This document shows positions 16,768 through 27,700 of a stretch of 33,598 nt of DNA, piece by piece. The translations under genes were made by a program, and so were the position numbers. Under the pieces are notes generated by a model. The model worked only from the letters and a program-made list of their open reading frames with translations, did not search any database and had not been told where the DNA came from. The first letter of the stretch is position 1, and the number at the start of each line of letters is the position of its first letter. The DNA is from Sphingopyxis sp. (GTDB lineage: Bacteria > Pseudomonadota > Alphaproteobacteria > Sphingomonadales > Sphingomonadaceae): positions 1 to 33,598 of the forward strand of contig JACDQN010000508.1 of NCBI GenBank assembly GCA_015657575.1, written 5' to 3'.

Positions 16768-19700
16768 ATGACCGTTCGACGTCCGCAACTCGTGCCGGCT
16801 CTGGCGGCGCTCGCGCTGACTGCGCCGCTGTGCGCGTCCATGCCCGCGCAGGCGCAAGTCACCGATCCGACGCTGCGCGACAGCTTCTCGATCGGCGATC
16901 AGGGCGGATCCCTCTGCGAAGTGCAGGCCACCGTCCGCGACAGCGTGATCAAGGGCATGTTCGACCGCGCCTGGGTGGTCGTATGCCGCGACGCCAGCCA
17001 GCCCGTCGGCTATATCCGCGCGCTGCGCGCCTCCTCCGACGAGGCGCGCGCGCGCATCGACCAGGGCCGCGCCGGCACCATCCTCTGCGCCCCCGACGGC
17101 AATTGCACGGTCAAGGACAGCAATGTCGTCTGGACGACGCGAATCGAAAACGAGGGCAATACCGTTTACGCCGCGGAGGGCTTTGCAGCCTATGGCGACG
17201 CGCTGAACCTCGCGCTCGAATCGGTGCGTCAGCACAAGGTCGTGCCCGGCGTCATCAAGGTCGCAACAACGTCGGTCGGCGGCAACGACGGCTTCGCCCG
17301 CACCCTCGCCGGGACGATCGACGTCGACAAGGCGCTGGCCGAAGGATACCGGCGCAACCACAGCGGCGATTACGCCGAAGCCGCCGAATTCTTCGAAGCG
17401 CTGTCGCGCCGCGCGCTCGAAGAGCAGGCCGCCGCGGACATCGATCCGACCGAATTCACGCTCAACCGCGCGCTCCAGCGTTCGAACCTCGGCGAATTCG
17501 CCGAGGCCGAGCGGTTGTTCGCCGAAGTCGAGGCGATCCCGACCAGCGATCCTGTCCAGCTGCGCCTCCGCCGCAATTTCCGGGCGATCAACGCGCTCAA
17601 CCAGCGCGACTATGACGGCGCGGCGGCGCTGCTGCAGGCACCGATTCCGCCGCTTTCCAACAGCGTCACCGTTTCGGGCAGCGCGGTGACGCTGACTCCC
17701 GAGATCGTCGCGGGCGTCAACAGCGGCGCCAACGCGCGTGCGGTGCGCCAGAGCAGCGACCGCGAGCGGCTGACCCCGCTCGAACGCGCGCAGATCATCG
17801 ATGCGCAGGCGGTGCATCTGCTCGGCACGGTCGAGCGGCTGCGCGGCAATGGGCAGGCAGCGAAAGCGGCACAGCTCAAGGGCCTCACCGACGCGCTGGC
17901 GGTTCGCGAAGGCCGCGTGACCTCGATCATCCGCCTGCGCTCGCAGATGCTCGGCGAACTCGCGCTCGCCGAGGAAGCGCTGGGCGACAATGCCGCCGCC
18001 GACGCGCGCTTCCTTGAATCGGTGAATGCGCTGGCTGTCGAATATCCCGAAACCAACGCGCTCGCCTCGGCGCGCGCGCGCTACGCCGCCTTCCTGACCC
18101 GCCACGGACAGGACGACAAGGCGATGGGGATTTACAAGGAGGTCGTGACCGCGCTCGCCAATTCGCAGCGCTCGACCACCGGCATGGCCAATATGATGGC
18201 CCCCCTATTACCGGCTGCTCGCGCGCGCGCCCCGACCGACCCCGCCGGCGGTCAGCGATTTCTTCGTCGCCAGCCAGTTGCAGGTCCGCCCCGGCGTCGC
18301 CGACACGCAGGCGGTGCTGGCGCGCGAACTGTCGAGCGGCAGCGACGACGGCGCGCGGCTGTTCCGCCAGGCGACGACGCTGAACCGCGACATCGAGCGC
18401 GCGCGCATCGAGGATGCACGGCTTTCGCAGCTGCCCGTATCGCCCGAGATCAACGCGCTGCGCGCCGACCTCAAGACCCAGATCGACAATCTTTCGTTCC
18501 AGCAGGCCGAAACGATCGCGGCGCTGTCGGCCTTCCCGCAATATCGCGTCGTCGCGCCGGGCAAGCTCGACCTTCCTGAACTGCAGCAGGTGCTGCGTCC
18601 CGACGAAGCCTATCTCAAGATGCTCGTCGTCGGCGACGCCGTCTATGCGATGCTGATCGGTCAAAATTCGGCGCAGCTCTGGAAATCGGACATCAACGCC
18701 GCGGGCCTGCAAAATGCCGTCGACACGATCCGCTCGACGATCTCGATCGTCGAGAACGGCCGCCGCGTCACCTACCCCTTCGACGCCGCGACCGCGCGCA
18801 AGCTCTATACGCAGCTGTTCGGCCCCGTCGCCGACCGGCTGCCGGCCGTGGCGCATCTGGTGTTCGAACCCGACGGCGCGATGCTGCAACTGCCGATCAA
18901 CCTGCTCGTCACTGCAGACATCGGGCTCGCCGCCTATGAACAGCGCCTGCTCGATCCCAATGCCGATCCGTTCGACATGCGCCAGATCGCCTGGCTCGGC
19001 CGCACTGCGCGGCCCAGCACCGCGGTGTCGGCGCTGTCGTTCCGCAATGCGCGGCAGGCGGCCCCATCGACCGCCGCGCGCCAATATTTCGGGCTCGGCG
19101 AAAATCTGCCGGTCGCGGGCACGCTCGCCTCGCTCGGCACGCGCGGCGCCGCAGCGGGCGGCGTCGACGGCGATTGCCAGTGGGACATCACCCAATGGAG
19201 CCGGCCGATCTCCGCCGACGAGCTCGTCATCGCACGCAATGCGATGGGCCGCGATGCGACGACTTTGCTCACCGGCGGCGCCTTCACCGACACGGCGGTC
19301 AAGAACCGCACCGACCTCGGCGATTATCGCATCATCCATTTCGCAACCCACGGCCTCGTCACCGCGCCGCGCCCGTCCTGCCCCGCGCGTCCGGCGCTCG
19401 TCACCTCGTTCGGCGGACAGGATTCGGACGGCCTTTTGACCTTCCAGGAAATCTTCGACCTCAAGATCAACGCCGACCTGGTGATCCTGTCGGCGTGCGA
19501 CACCGCGGGCGCCGCCTCGGTCGCCGCGACGCGCGAGGCCGGCGTCGCGAGCGGCGGCGGCAATGCGCTCGACGGGCTGGTGCGCAGCTTCATCGGTGCC
19601 GGCGGCCGCTCGGTGATCGCGAGCCACTGGCCCGCCCCCGACGATTTCGACGCGACCAAACGGCTGATCGGCGGGTTGTTCACCGTCCCGCAGGGTGAAA

Positions 19701-19881
19701 GCATCGCCGATGCGCTGTGGGCGACGCAGACGCGGCTGATGGACGACAAGCAGACCTCGCACCCTTATTATTGGGCGGGTTTCGCGATCATCGGCGACGG
19801 CGGCCAGCCGCTGCTGCACGGCACCGTCACCGCGGACGCCACCGCCGAAATGGGGGAGGCTGCCGGCGCGCGGCCCGCTGA
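16768..19881 (+). CDS. Exported TPR-CHAT (caspase-like) protein, with an apparent frameshift at the C6 run 18200-18205
   Basis: Signal peptide MTVRRPQLVPALAALALTAPLCASMPAQAQ; helical TPR-like middle; CHAT motifs IIHFATHGLV (His) and LVILSACDTAG (Cys), ending YYWAGFAIIGDGGQPLL. N-terminal frame is ORF 16714..18579, C-terminal frame is ORF 18278..21868. The C-terminal boundary is uncertain because the frame stays open into the cyclase. Confidence 0.82.
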
Positions 19882-19885
19882 ACGC

Positions 19886-21868
19886 ATGACGGGGGGACAG
19901 ACGATCGCCATCGCGCCAGACGCGCCCGCGTCGGACGGCAGCCCTGCCGCCGTCCCGCTGCGCAAGCGTGTGCGCCGGCTGATCATGCAGCTCGGCCCGT
20001 CGCGCATGGCGGCGACGATAGCCTTCCTGATCGTCGCCATCCTGATCGCGCGCTTCAGCTGGGAACTGCCGTTGACCCGCGACGCCGAACGCGCGCTTTA
20101 CGACGCGCGCGCCACGGCGATGGCGCCACATGTCGGGCAGGACAAGCGCATTGTCATGGTCACCTATAATGACGAGACATTGTTCAACACCGGCATCCGC
20201 TCGCCGCTCGACCGGACCTTGCTGGCGAATGCGCTCGCCAATCTCGACCAGATGGGCGCGAAGGCGATCGGCATCGATATCGTCTTCGATTCGCCGCGCC
20301 CCGACGACCCGCTGCTGAAGGCGCAGCTGCGCGCGATGAAGACGCCGACCTGGCTCGCCTATGCCGAGCAGGCGAGCAATCCGAACACCATCTTCTACGA
20401 ACAGCAGAAATATCTCGAAGCCTATCAGGCCGAGGTGGTGACCGACAAGACGAAGCCGACGAGCGTCCTCTTCCGCACCGACGACGACAGCGTGATCCGC
20501 AACTGGCCCGACCGGCCGAAAAATCTGCCGCCTCTGATGGCCAACGCGCTCGCGCCGGTCGATTCCGCGCACGCCGATTATCAGGGCAGCATCCGCTTCC
20601 TCGTCCCCGCGCGCGCCGCGGCGGGACAGGAGGAACCGGTCTTCGCCAACCTCCCGATCGACACGTTCGCGATGCCGATGGATGCCGACATGCGCGCGGG
20701 CTTTTCGGAGCTGGTGAAGGATCGCTATGTCCTGATCGGCGGCGACATCATCGACAACGACCAGTTCAACACGCCCTTGAGCCGTTTTCCCGACGCGATC
20801 AGCGGACAGCATGAAACGATGATCGGGCTCGAGGTCCACGCACATATGCTCGCGCAGCAGCTCGACCAGGCCTGGGCCAACCCCGTGCCCGGACCCGCGC
20901 TGTGGATTCTCGCGGTGCTCGTCGTGCTGGCGGGCGGGCTGACCAGCCTGATCGACCTGCGCGCGCGCTGGGTGGCGATCGTCTTCCTCGGCCAGATGGT
21001 CTTTTTCATCGCCTTCCCCTTCTGGATGCATGGGCGCGGGGTCGATACGACCACCCTCCCCGCCTTCGGCTGGGCGATCGGCTGGCTGTTCGGCTATGCC
21101 GCGGTCGGAACCGCCGCGCGCACGATCGGCGCGCGCCAGCGCGCCTTCGCGCAGTCGGCGCTCGGCAAATATCTGCCCGCCGACGTCGCCGCACAGATCA
21201 TGCGCGACCCCGACCAGCTCTCGCTCCATGGTGAGCGGCGCAACATCTTCTGCGTCTTCACCGACCTCGAGGGATTCACGAAGCTCAGTCACGCGGTGAC
21301 GCCGGAAACCGTCGCACGATTGCTCAACGAATATCTCGACCGGCTGTCGGACATCGTGCTCGAACATGGCGGCACGATCGACAAGTTCGTCGGCGACGCC
21401 GTCGTCGCCTTCTGGGGCGCGCCGCTGAGCCGCCCCGACGATGGTGAAAAGGCGGCCGCGGCGGCGTTCGCAATGTATCAGGCGGGCGAGAAATATCGCG
21501 TCGACCTCGCCGCCGAGGATGTTCCGCCGATCGGCATGACGCGCGTCGGCCTGCACGTCGGCGATGCGATCGTCGGCAATTTCGGCGGCGAAGGGCGTAT
21601 CCAGTACACGGCGCTCGGCGACAGCATGAACACCGCTTCGCGGCTGGAGGCGGCGAACAAGGGTCTCAAGACCGGCGTGCTGATCTCGGCCGAGGCCGCG
21701 GCGCGCTCGAAACGCGACGATCTGATACCAATGGGCCGCGTGACGCTGCGCGGCCGTGCTCAGCCCGTCGACGTCTTCACCGCGCGCCCCGACCTGTCGG
21801 CGGAGCAGCGCGCCGCATCGCCGATCTGGTCGCGGCGCACGGCGCGGGCGATAAAAAATCATATGTGA
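19886..21868 (+). CDS. CHASE2 domain / class III adenylate (or guanylate) cyclase
   Basis: RKRVRR then TM (MAATIAFLIVAILIARF); CHASE2-like IVMVTYNDETL...GAKAIGIDIVFDSPRPDD...YVLIGGDIIDNDQFNTPLSR; three C-terminal TMs; cyclase motifs FTDLEGFTKLS, GTIDKFVGDAVVAFWGAP, YTALGDSMNTASRLEAANK. In-frame with the upstream CHAT ORF. Confidence 0.9.
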   Translation: MTGGQTIAIAPDAPASDGSPAAVPLRKRVRRLIMQLGPSRMAATIAFLIVAILIARFSWELPLTRDAERALYDARATAMAPHVGQDKRIVMVTYNDETLFNTGIRSPLDRTLLANALANLDQMGAKAIGIDIVFDSPRPDDPLLKAQLRAMKTPTWLAYAEQASNPNTIFYEQQKYLEAYQAEVVTDKTKPTSVLFRTDDDSVIRNWPDRPKNLPPLMANALAPVDSAHADYQGSIRFLVPARAAAGQEEPVFANLPIDTFAMPMDADMRAGFSELVKDRYVLIGGDIIDNDQFNTPLSRFPDAISGQHETMIGLEVHAHMLAQQLDQAWANPVPGPALWILAVLVVLAGGLTSLIDLRARWVAIVFLGQMVFFIAFPFWMHGRGVDTTTLPAFGWAIGWLFGYAAVGTAARTIGARQRAFAQSALGKYLPADVAAQIMRDPDQLSLHGERRNIFCVFTDLEGFTKLSHAVTPETVARLLNEYLDRLSDIVLEHGGTIDKFVGDAVVAFWGAPLSRPDDGEKAAAAAFAMYQAGEKYRVDLAAEDVPPIGMTRVGLHVGDAIVGNFGGEGRIQYTALGDSMNTASRLEAANKGLKTGVLISAEAAARSKRDDLIPMGRVTLRGRAQPVDVFTARPDLSAEQRAASPIWSRRTARAIKNHM

Positions 21869-21961
21869 CCTGTGCCACAGCAATACAGGCCGAATTCGGT
21901 CAGGATCCAGCCATCATGTTCCTGATAGAACGCCTGAACGAGACCGAAAAAGGAGAAAGCT

Positions 21962-22726
21962 ATGTCCTTTCCTGACTTCCAGATGCGCCGCATGGGGCTG
22001 ACCGCCGCGGCCGCGATCATGGCGGTTGCCGTCGTCGGCACCGCCGCGGCGCAATCGATGGTCGTCCGCTCGACCGGGCCGTCGGCGGCCAAATATCCGA
22101 CCGGCACCAAGCTGAAGTCGTCCGACAAGCTGACGCTCGTTTCGGGCGACAAGGTCGTGCTGATGCAGGCGGGCAAGACGCGCACGCTCTCGGGGCCTGG
22201 AACCTACGGGGCGACGGGCACCGTCCAGGCAAGCCAGTCGATAGGCTCCACCGTCACCCGCATGCTGGCCAAGGGCCCGCAGATGCGCTCGCGCGGCGGT
22301 TTCTCGCGCGGGCCCGACGATCCGAAGCCCAGCGAAATGCGCGCGCCGAACCTGTGGCTGCTCGACTATCGCGAAGCCGGTACCTTCTGTGTCGCCGACC
22401 CCGCCTCCTTGCTGCTCTGGCGGCCCGACATGGAAAGCGACCAGTTGCTGCGCATCGAACATGGCGGCAAGAGCGAGACGGTCGCCTTCGTCGCGGGCGC
22501 CAATTTCCGCAAATGGCCGACCGATGCGATGCCGGTGCAATATGGCGCCGATTACCGCCTGTCGGGCGCCGGGCTGGCGGCGCCGGTGACGGTGCGCTTC
22601 AGCGCGATGGACAATGCCCCCGACACGGTCGAGGGATCGGTCGACATGCTGATGGCCAAGGGCTGTTCGCCGCAGCTCAACCGGCTGGTCGACGCCATGG
22701 CGGAAACCGAATCGACGGGTGGATGA
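21962..22726 (+). CDS. Exported hypothetical protein associated with the TPS locus (weakly FecR-domain-like)
   Basis: 254 aa, signal peptide (LTAAAAIMAVAVVGTAAAQ), segment YPTGTKLKSSDKLTLVSGDKVVLMQAGKTRTLSGPGTYG resembling FecR-type modules. RBS aaaggag. Confidence 0.7.
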   Translation: MSFPDFQMRRMGLTAAAAIMAVAVVGTAAAQSMVVRSTGPSAAKYPTGTKLKSSDKLTLVSGDKVVLMQAGKTRTLSGPGTYGATGTVQASQSIGSTVTRMLAKGPQMRSRGGFSRGPDDPKPSEMRAPNLWLLDYREAGTFCVADPASLLLWRPDMESDQLLRIEHGGKSETVAFVAGANFRKWPTDAMPVQYGADYRLSGAGLAAPVTVRFSAMDNAPDTVEGSVDMLMAKGCSPQLNRLVDAMAETESTGG

Positions 22727-22910
22727 TCGATGGGCGGGGGAAGCATTGAACCCGCCTCATCCATCTGTTAACAATCGAGAGGGAAGCTGCGCTTAACAGC
22801 AGTAAGTCCTTTCCTTGGGTCGAAAAATTCGCGCTGCCGGCCAGCCGGCGGAGCTTGGTGAATTTGGCGCGTCGCGGTGGTGGCGATGCGTTCGTACGCA
22901 AGGGGTGGTA

Positions 22911-24734
22911 ATGACCGATCTGGGGGTATTTGGAGAAATCCGGCAGCGCCGGCAGGTCCGGACCAGGCTGCTCGCGACGCTCGCCGGTTCGGCCGGCCTG
23001 ATCGCCGCAACGCTTCCAGCAACGGCGTTTGCGCAGTTAACCCCGCAAGTCCCGACGCGCGAGGAAATCCAGCAGCCGACGCTGGCCCCCGCGACTCCGC
23101 CGGCCGAGCAGGTGGTCTCGGTCGACGACGAGATCGAACGCGCGCCCTGCCCGCTCGCCAATCCCGAATTCGCCAACATCCGCGTCACGCTGCGCAGCGT
23201 GCAATTCTCGACCGTCGAGGGGATCGACCCCGCGATGCTCGACGCGAGCTGGACCGACCGTGTCGGGCAGGACCTGCCGATCTCGGTCGTCTGCGACATT
23301 CGCGACCGCGCCGCGACGATGCTGCGCGGCAAAGGCTATCTCGCCGCGGTGCGCGTGCCGCCGCAGACGATCGACGACGGCGTCGTCAAGCTCGACATCC
23401 TCGCGGCGCGCATGGCGCGGATCGAGGTGCGCGGCGATGCCGGCGCCAACGAACGGCTGCTCCAGCGCTATCTCTCGCGGCTCGACGACCAGCCCGTGTT
23501 CAACATCGTCGACGCCGAACGCTATCTGCTGCTCGCCCGCGACATTCCGGGGCTCGACGCGCGGCTGACACTGCGTCCGGGCGGCGCCCCCGGCGAAGTC
23601 GTCGGCGAGGTGCTCGTCACGCGCACGCCCGCGATCTTCGACTTCAACGCCCAGAATTTCGGGTCGAAGGATGTCGGCCGCTGGGGCGGGATCGCGCGCG
23701 CGCGGCTCGCGGGCCTCACCGGCATGGGCGACCTCACGACGGTCAGCTTCTACGCGACCCCCGATTTCGACGAGCAGAAAGTCGTCCAGCTCGCGCATGA
23801 ATTCCGCGTCGGCGGCGAAGGGCTGCGTTTCGGCGCCAGCTACACCTACGCCTGGACGCGCCCCGACATCACCGGCCTGCCGGTCAAGTCGGACACCCAG
23901 ATCGTCAGCCTCTTCACCTCTTATCCGCTCGTCCTGACACAGGCACGGCGCATAACCATCGGCGGCGGGCTCGATTTCATCGATCAGGACATCAGCCTGA
24001 CCGGCGTTCCGATCAACGAGGATCGCCTCCGCGTCTTCAATCTGCGCGCCGATGCGGCGTGGGTCGATCCGGCGTCGATCGCCGGACGCGGCGGATACAG
24101 CCCCAGCGAACCGCGCTGGGCGTTGTCGACGTCGATCGAGGCGCGACAGGGCGCCAGCTTCCTCGGCGCCAGCGACGATTGCGGGCCCGGCGGCGCGGCC
24201 TGTTTCCTGCCCGGCGCGGTGCCGCTGACCCGCGTCGAGGGCAAGCCCGACGCCTTCCTCGTCCGCGCCAACGCGCTCGCCGAATGGCGGCCGCACAAGC
24301 TCTTCACGCTCTCGGCGGCACCGCGCGCGCAATGGGCAAGCGATCCTTTGCTCGCCTATGAAGAATTTTCGGGCGGCAATTTCACCGTCGGACGCGGCTT
24401 CGATCCCGGCACGGTGATCGGCGACAGCGGCGTCGCGGTGGCGATCGAGGCGCGCTACGGCTCATTCGTCCCCGCCAATACCCAGGCGTTCGCGCTTCAG
24501 CCCTTCGCCTTTTTCGACGCCGCCTGGGTATGGAACGAAGATACGGCGTTCAACGGCCTCAACCCCCAGAAGCTCTATTCGGCGGGCGGCGGTATGCGCG
24601 TCGCTTACGGCGATGTCGCGCGGCTCGACGTCACGCTCGCCGTACCGCTCAACCGCGGCGGCTTCCTGACCCAAAAGCCCGATCCGCGACTGCTCGTGTC
24701 GCTGACCACCCAGTTCGGCGTGAGGGCGCGCTGA
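22911..24734 (+). CDS. ShlB/FhaC/HecB family TpsB outer-membrane transporter
   Basis: Signal peptide (LATLAGSAGLIAATLPATAFAQ); POTRA-like region (LRSVQFSTVEGIDPAML...AATMLRGKGYLAAVRVPPQTIDDGVVKLDILAARMARIEVRGDAGANERLLQRYLSRL); C-terminal beta-barrel ending LLVSLTTQFGVRAR. Internal ATG 22911 preferred over the ORF-track start. Confidence 0.9.
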   Translation: MTDLGVFGEIRQRRQVRTRLLATLAGSAGLIAATLPATAFAQLTPQVPTREEIQQPTLAPATPPAEQVVSVDDEIERAPCPLANPEFANIRVTLRSVQFSTVEGIDPAMLDASWTDRVGQDLPISVVCDIRDRAATMLRGKGYLAAVRVPPQTIDDGVVKLDILAARMARIEVRGDAGANERLLQRYLSRLDDQPVFNIVDAERYLLLARDIPGLDARLTLRPGGAPGEVVGEVLVTRTPAIFDFNAQNFGSKDVGRWGGIARARLAGLTGMGDLTTVSFYATPDFDEQKVVQLAHEFRVGGEGLRFGASYTYAWTRPDITGLPVKSDTQIVSLFTSYPLVLTQARRITIGGGLDFIDQDISLTGVPINEDRLRVFNLRADAAWVDPASIAGRGGYSPSEPRWALSTSIEARQGASFLGASDDCGPGGAACFLPGAVPLTRVEGKPDAFLVRANALAEWRPHKLFTLSAAPRAQWASDPLLAYEEFSGGNFTVGRGFDPGTVIGDSGVAVAIEARYGSFVPANTQAFALQPFAFFDAAWVWNEDTAFNGLNPQKLYSAGGGMRVAYGDVARLDVTLAVPLNRGGFLTQKPDPRLLVSLTTQFGVRAR

Positions 24735-27700
24735 TGACTTCTGCATCGAGGACCAACGCCATGCGCGCCACCGCCACCCGCTCGCCCGTCCGCCAAGGCA
24801 AGCAGCATTTGCTGGCCAGTTGTGCGATCGCCGCAGGGATCGTCGCGCTTGCCTATGGCGGCCCGGCGCTGGCGCAGGTCGCAGCCAATCCCGTACCCGG
24901 GCTCGTCGGACCGGGAGGCGGGGTCAACAGTGTCGGCACGACGACCACGGTCACCGTCACGCAGGCCCAAAACATCTATAACTGGGTCCCGACCGATACG
25001 GCCGCAACCGGTGGAGACATCGACCTCCTGCCCAACGGTTCGACGTGGAACTTCGTCGGGCCGGCCGGCTATACTGTCCTCAACCGCTTCGTAAACGGCG
25101 TAGGCGGCTCGCTCAGCCGCCAGATCGCGATCAACGGCACGGTCAACAGCTATGTCGGCTCGACCACCGGCCCACGCGGCGGCAATATCTGGTTCTACAA
25201 CGCCGGCGGTATCCTGATCGGCGCGACCGGCGTCATCAACGTCGGCAGCCTCGTCCTTACGACGAACGATATCGTTACCACGGGCGGGCTGTTCGGCCCC
25301 GGCGGCACGATCCGCTTCAACGGCGCCTCGGGAAGCACGTCGGCGATCACCGTCAACGGCGCGATCAACGCCAACAATGTCGGCAATCCGGGCAGCAGCT
25401 ATGTCGCGCTCGTCGCGCCGCGCATCGTCCAGGCCGGTGCGGTGCGCGTCGACGGCTCCGCCGCCTATGTCGCCGCCGAACAGGCCGAGGTCCGCATCAA
25501 CGGCGGGCTGTTCGACATCAACGTGACCGTCGGTGCCGCGGGCGGCAACGCGATCACCCACACGGGCAGCACCACCGGCCCGGCGCATCAGGACGGCGAT
25601 ACCGACCAGAACCGAATCTATATGGTCGCCATCCCCAAAAATGACGCGGTGACGATGCTCGTGTCGGGCTCGATTGGGTATGACGACGCCGTATCGGCGG
25701 TCGAAGCCGACGGCGCGGTGCGCCTGTCGGCGGGTTATAATATCGTCGCGGGTGAGCTGGCGACGGCGCCGGTCAATGCGACCGCGGCGAACATGACGAT
25801 CAACGACACGCTGTTCCGCAGCGACACGATCGCGCGCGCCAGCGGTGCGCTGGTCGGCCAACCGCTGCTGCAACTGCCCCCGCCCGTGCTGCCCTTTGCC
25901 CCGCCGCCGCACATCGGACGCGTTGTGGTGGAAGGCAATGGCACCTTCATCGGCGACGCCAGCGCGACCTTCAACGTCGGTGCCGGCCAGCTCGTCGGCG
26001 CGACGGGCAATTTCACCGTCCAGTCGGGCGGCACCGCCGGCGCAGCGGGCAATTCGTCGGTCAATGTCAATGGCGGCCAGTTCGGCGTCGGCGGCAATCT
26101 GGCGATCACCGCGACCGGCGCGCTCGACGCGACCTCGGGCGACAGCCAGGGCGGCATCGCGCGCCTCAACGTCAACAGCGGCGGCGTCGCGCTGATCACC
26201 GGCGGCGCGATCGTCTCGGCGAACGGCATCGCGGGCGTCGATACCGGGGGCAATGGCGGCGATGGCCGCGGCGGTACGGCCGAAGTGCTGGTATCGGGCA
26301 CCGGCAGCGTGCTGTCGGCCAACCTCGTCCTCGCCTCGGCGAGCGGACAGGGCGGCGGACTGTCGACCAATCCCAGCGGCGCGACCGTCGCGGGCGATGT
26401 CGGCGGCAGCGGCGTCGGCGGCACCGCGACGGTCACGGTCGAAAATGGCGGGAGCCTCAGCGCGACGCAGGGTCTCGGTGCCTTCGCCATCGGTCAGGGC
26501 CAGGTCGGACTGGACCAGTCGGGCGACGGCACCGGCGGCACCGCGCGGATATCGGTGACCGGCGCCGGAACGAACGTGCAGACGCTGGCGACCATCGTCA
26601 ACGCGAGCGGGACCGGCGGCGGCAATATTTCCAACCCGAGCGTCGGCACCTTCACGACGCTCGACGCCGGCGACGGCATCGGCGGCCAGGCGAGCATAGA
26701 GGTCAATGCCGCCGCGAGCGCGACGATCTCCTTCGGGACGACATCGGTCAGCGGCGAAGGCGAAGGCGGCGGGGCATCGGGCGACAGTTCGGCAAGCGGC
26801 AACGGCCGCGGCGGGGCGGCGAGCGTCAGCGTGACCGGCGGCGACACGGTCCAGTTCGCCGATCTGACGCTGACCGCGTCCGGGTTCGGCGGCGGCGACG
26901 GATCCGGGCTCGATACGATCCAGTCGGGCGACGGGATCGGGGGCAACGTCAATGTGTCGGCGACCGGCGGCTCGACGCTCGATGTGGGCGGCACGCTCAG
27001 CCTCGCGGCAAGCGGCATGGCCGCGACAAGCAACAATATGGGCAGCGGCGAAGGCGGCAACGTCATCGTTTCGGCGACCGGCGGCGGGACGATCGACGTC
27101 GCCGACCAGATCTTCGTCGACGCGTTCGGCGGCAGCACCGGTCTCGCGGTGATCGCCGACAATGTCGGCAGCGGCACCGGCGGCGACGTGATCTTCACCG
27201 CCGATGGCGGCACGATCAGTGCCGATGGCTATCAGGTCGATGCCTCGGCGGCGACAGTCAATTCGCGCGGGGCGGGCGGCCCGGCACAGGGCGGCACGAT
27301 CAGCTTTACCGCGTCGAACGCCGGCCGGATCCTGACCACCAACGACGGCAGCCAGTTCTTCGACGCCGGCGCGCGGTCGGGCGCGAGCGCCGCGGGAAGC
27401 AACGCCACCGGCGGCACGATCCAGTTCATCGCCAACGCCGGCACGATCGACATGGGGCTGGGCTCTAGCATGTCGGCAAGCGGCATTTCGGGCGGCGCGA
27501 TCGAAAGCGGCGGGACCAACCCCGTCGGCACCGGCGGCACGATCCTGATCCGCACCGTCGCCGAGGCGACCGACAGCAGTTCGATCAGCCTTGGCGAATT
27601 CAACGGTTCGGCCGACGGCTTCACCGAGGTCGATGTCGAAGGCGGCGCCGGCGTGCCGAACCAGACCTCGGGCGCGGGACGCGGCGGCACGATGACGATC

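Noticed and set aside
17927-21883. 1318-aa minus-strand ORF opposite CHAT/cyclase
   Set aside because: Composition (RRG/HDRD-rich) typical of antisense frames; the plus strand has clear CHAT, CHASE2 and cyclase motifs.
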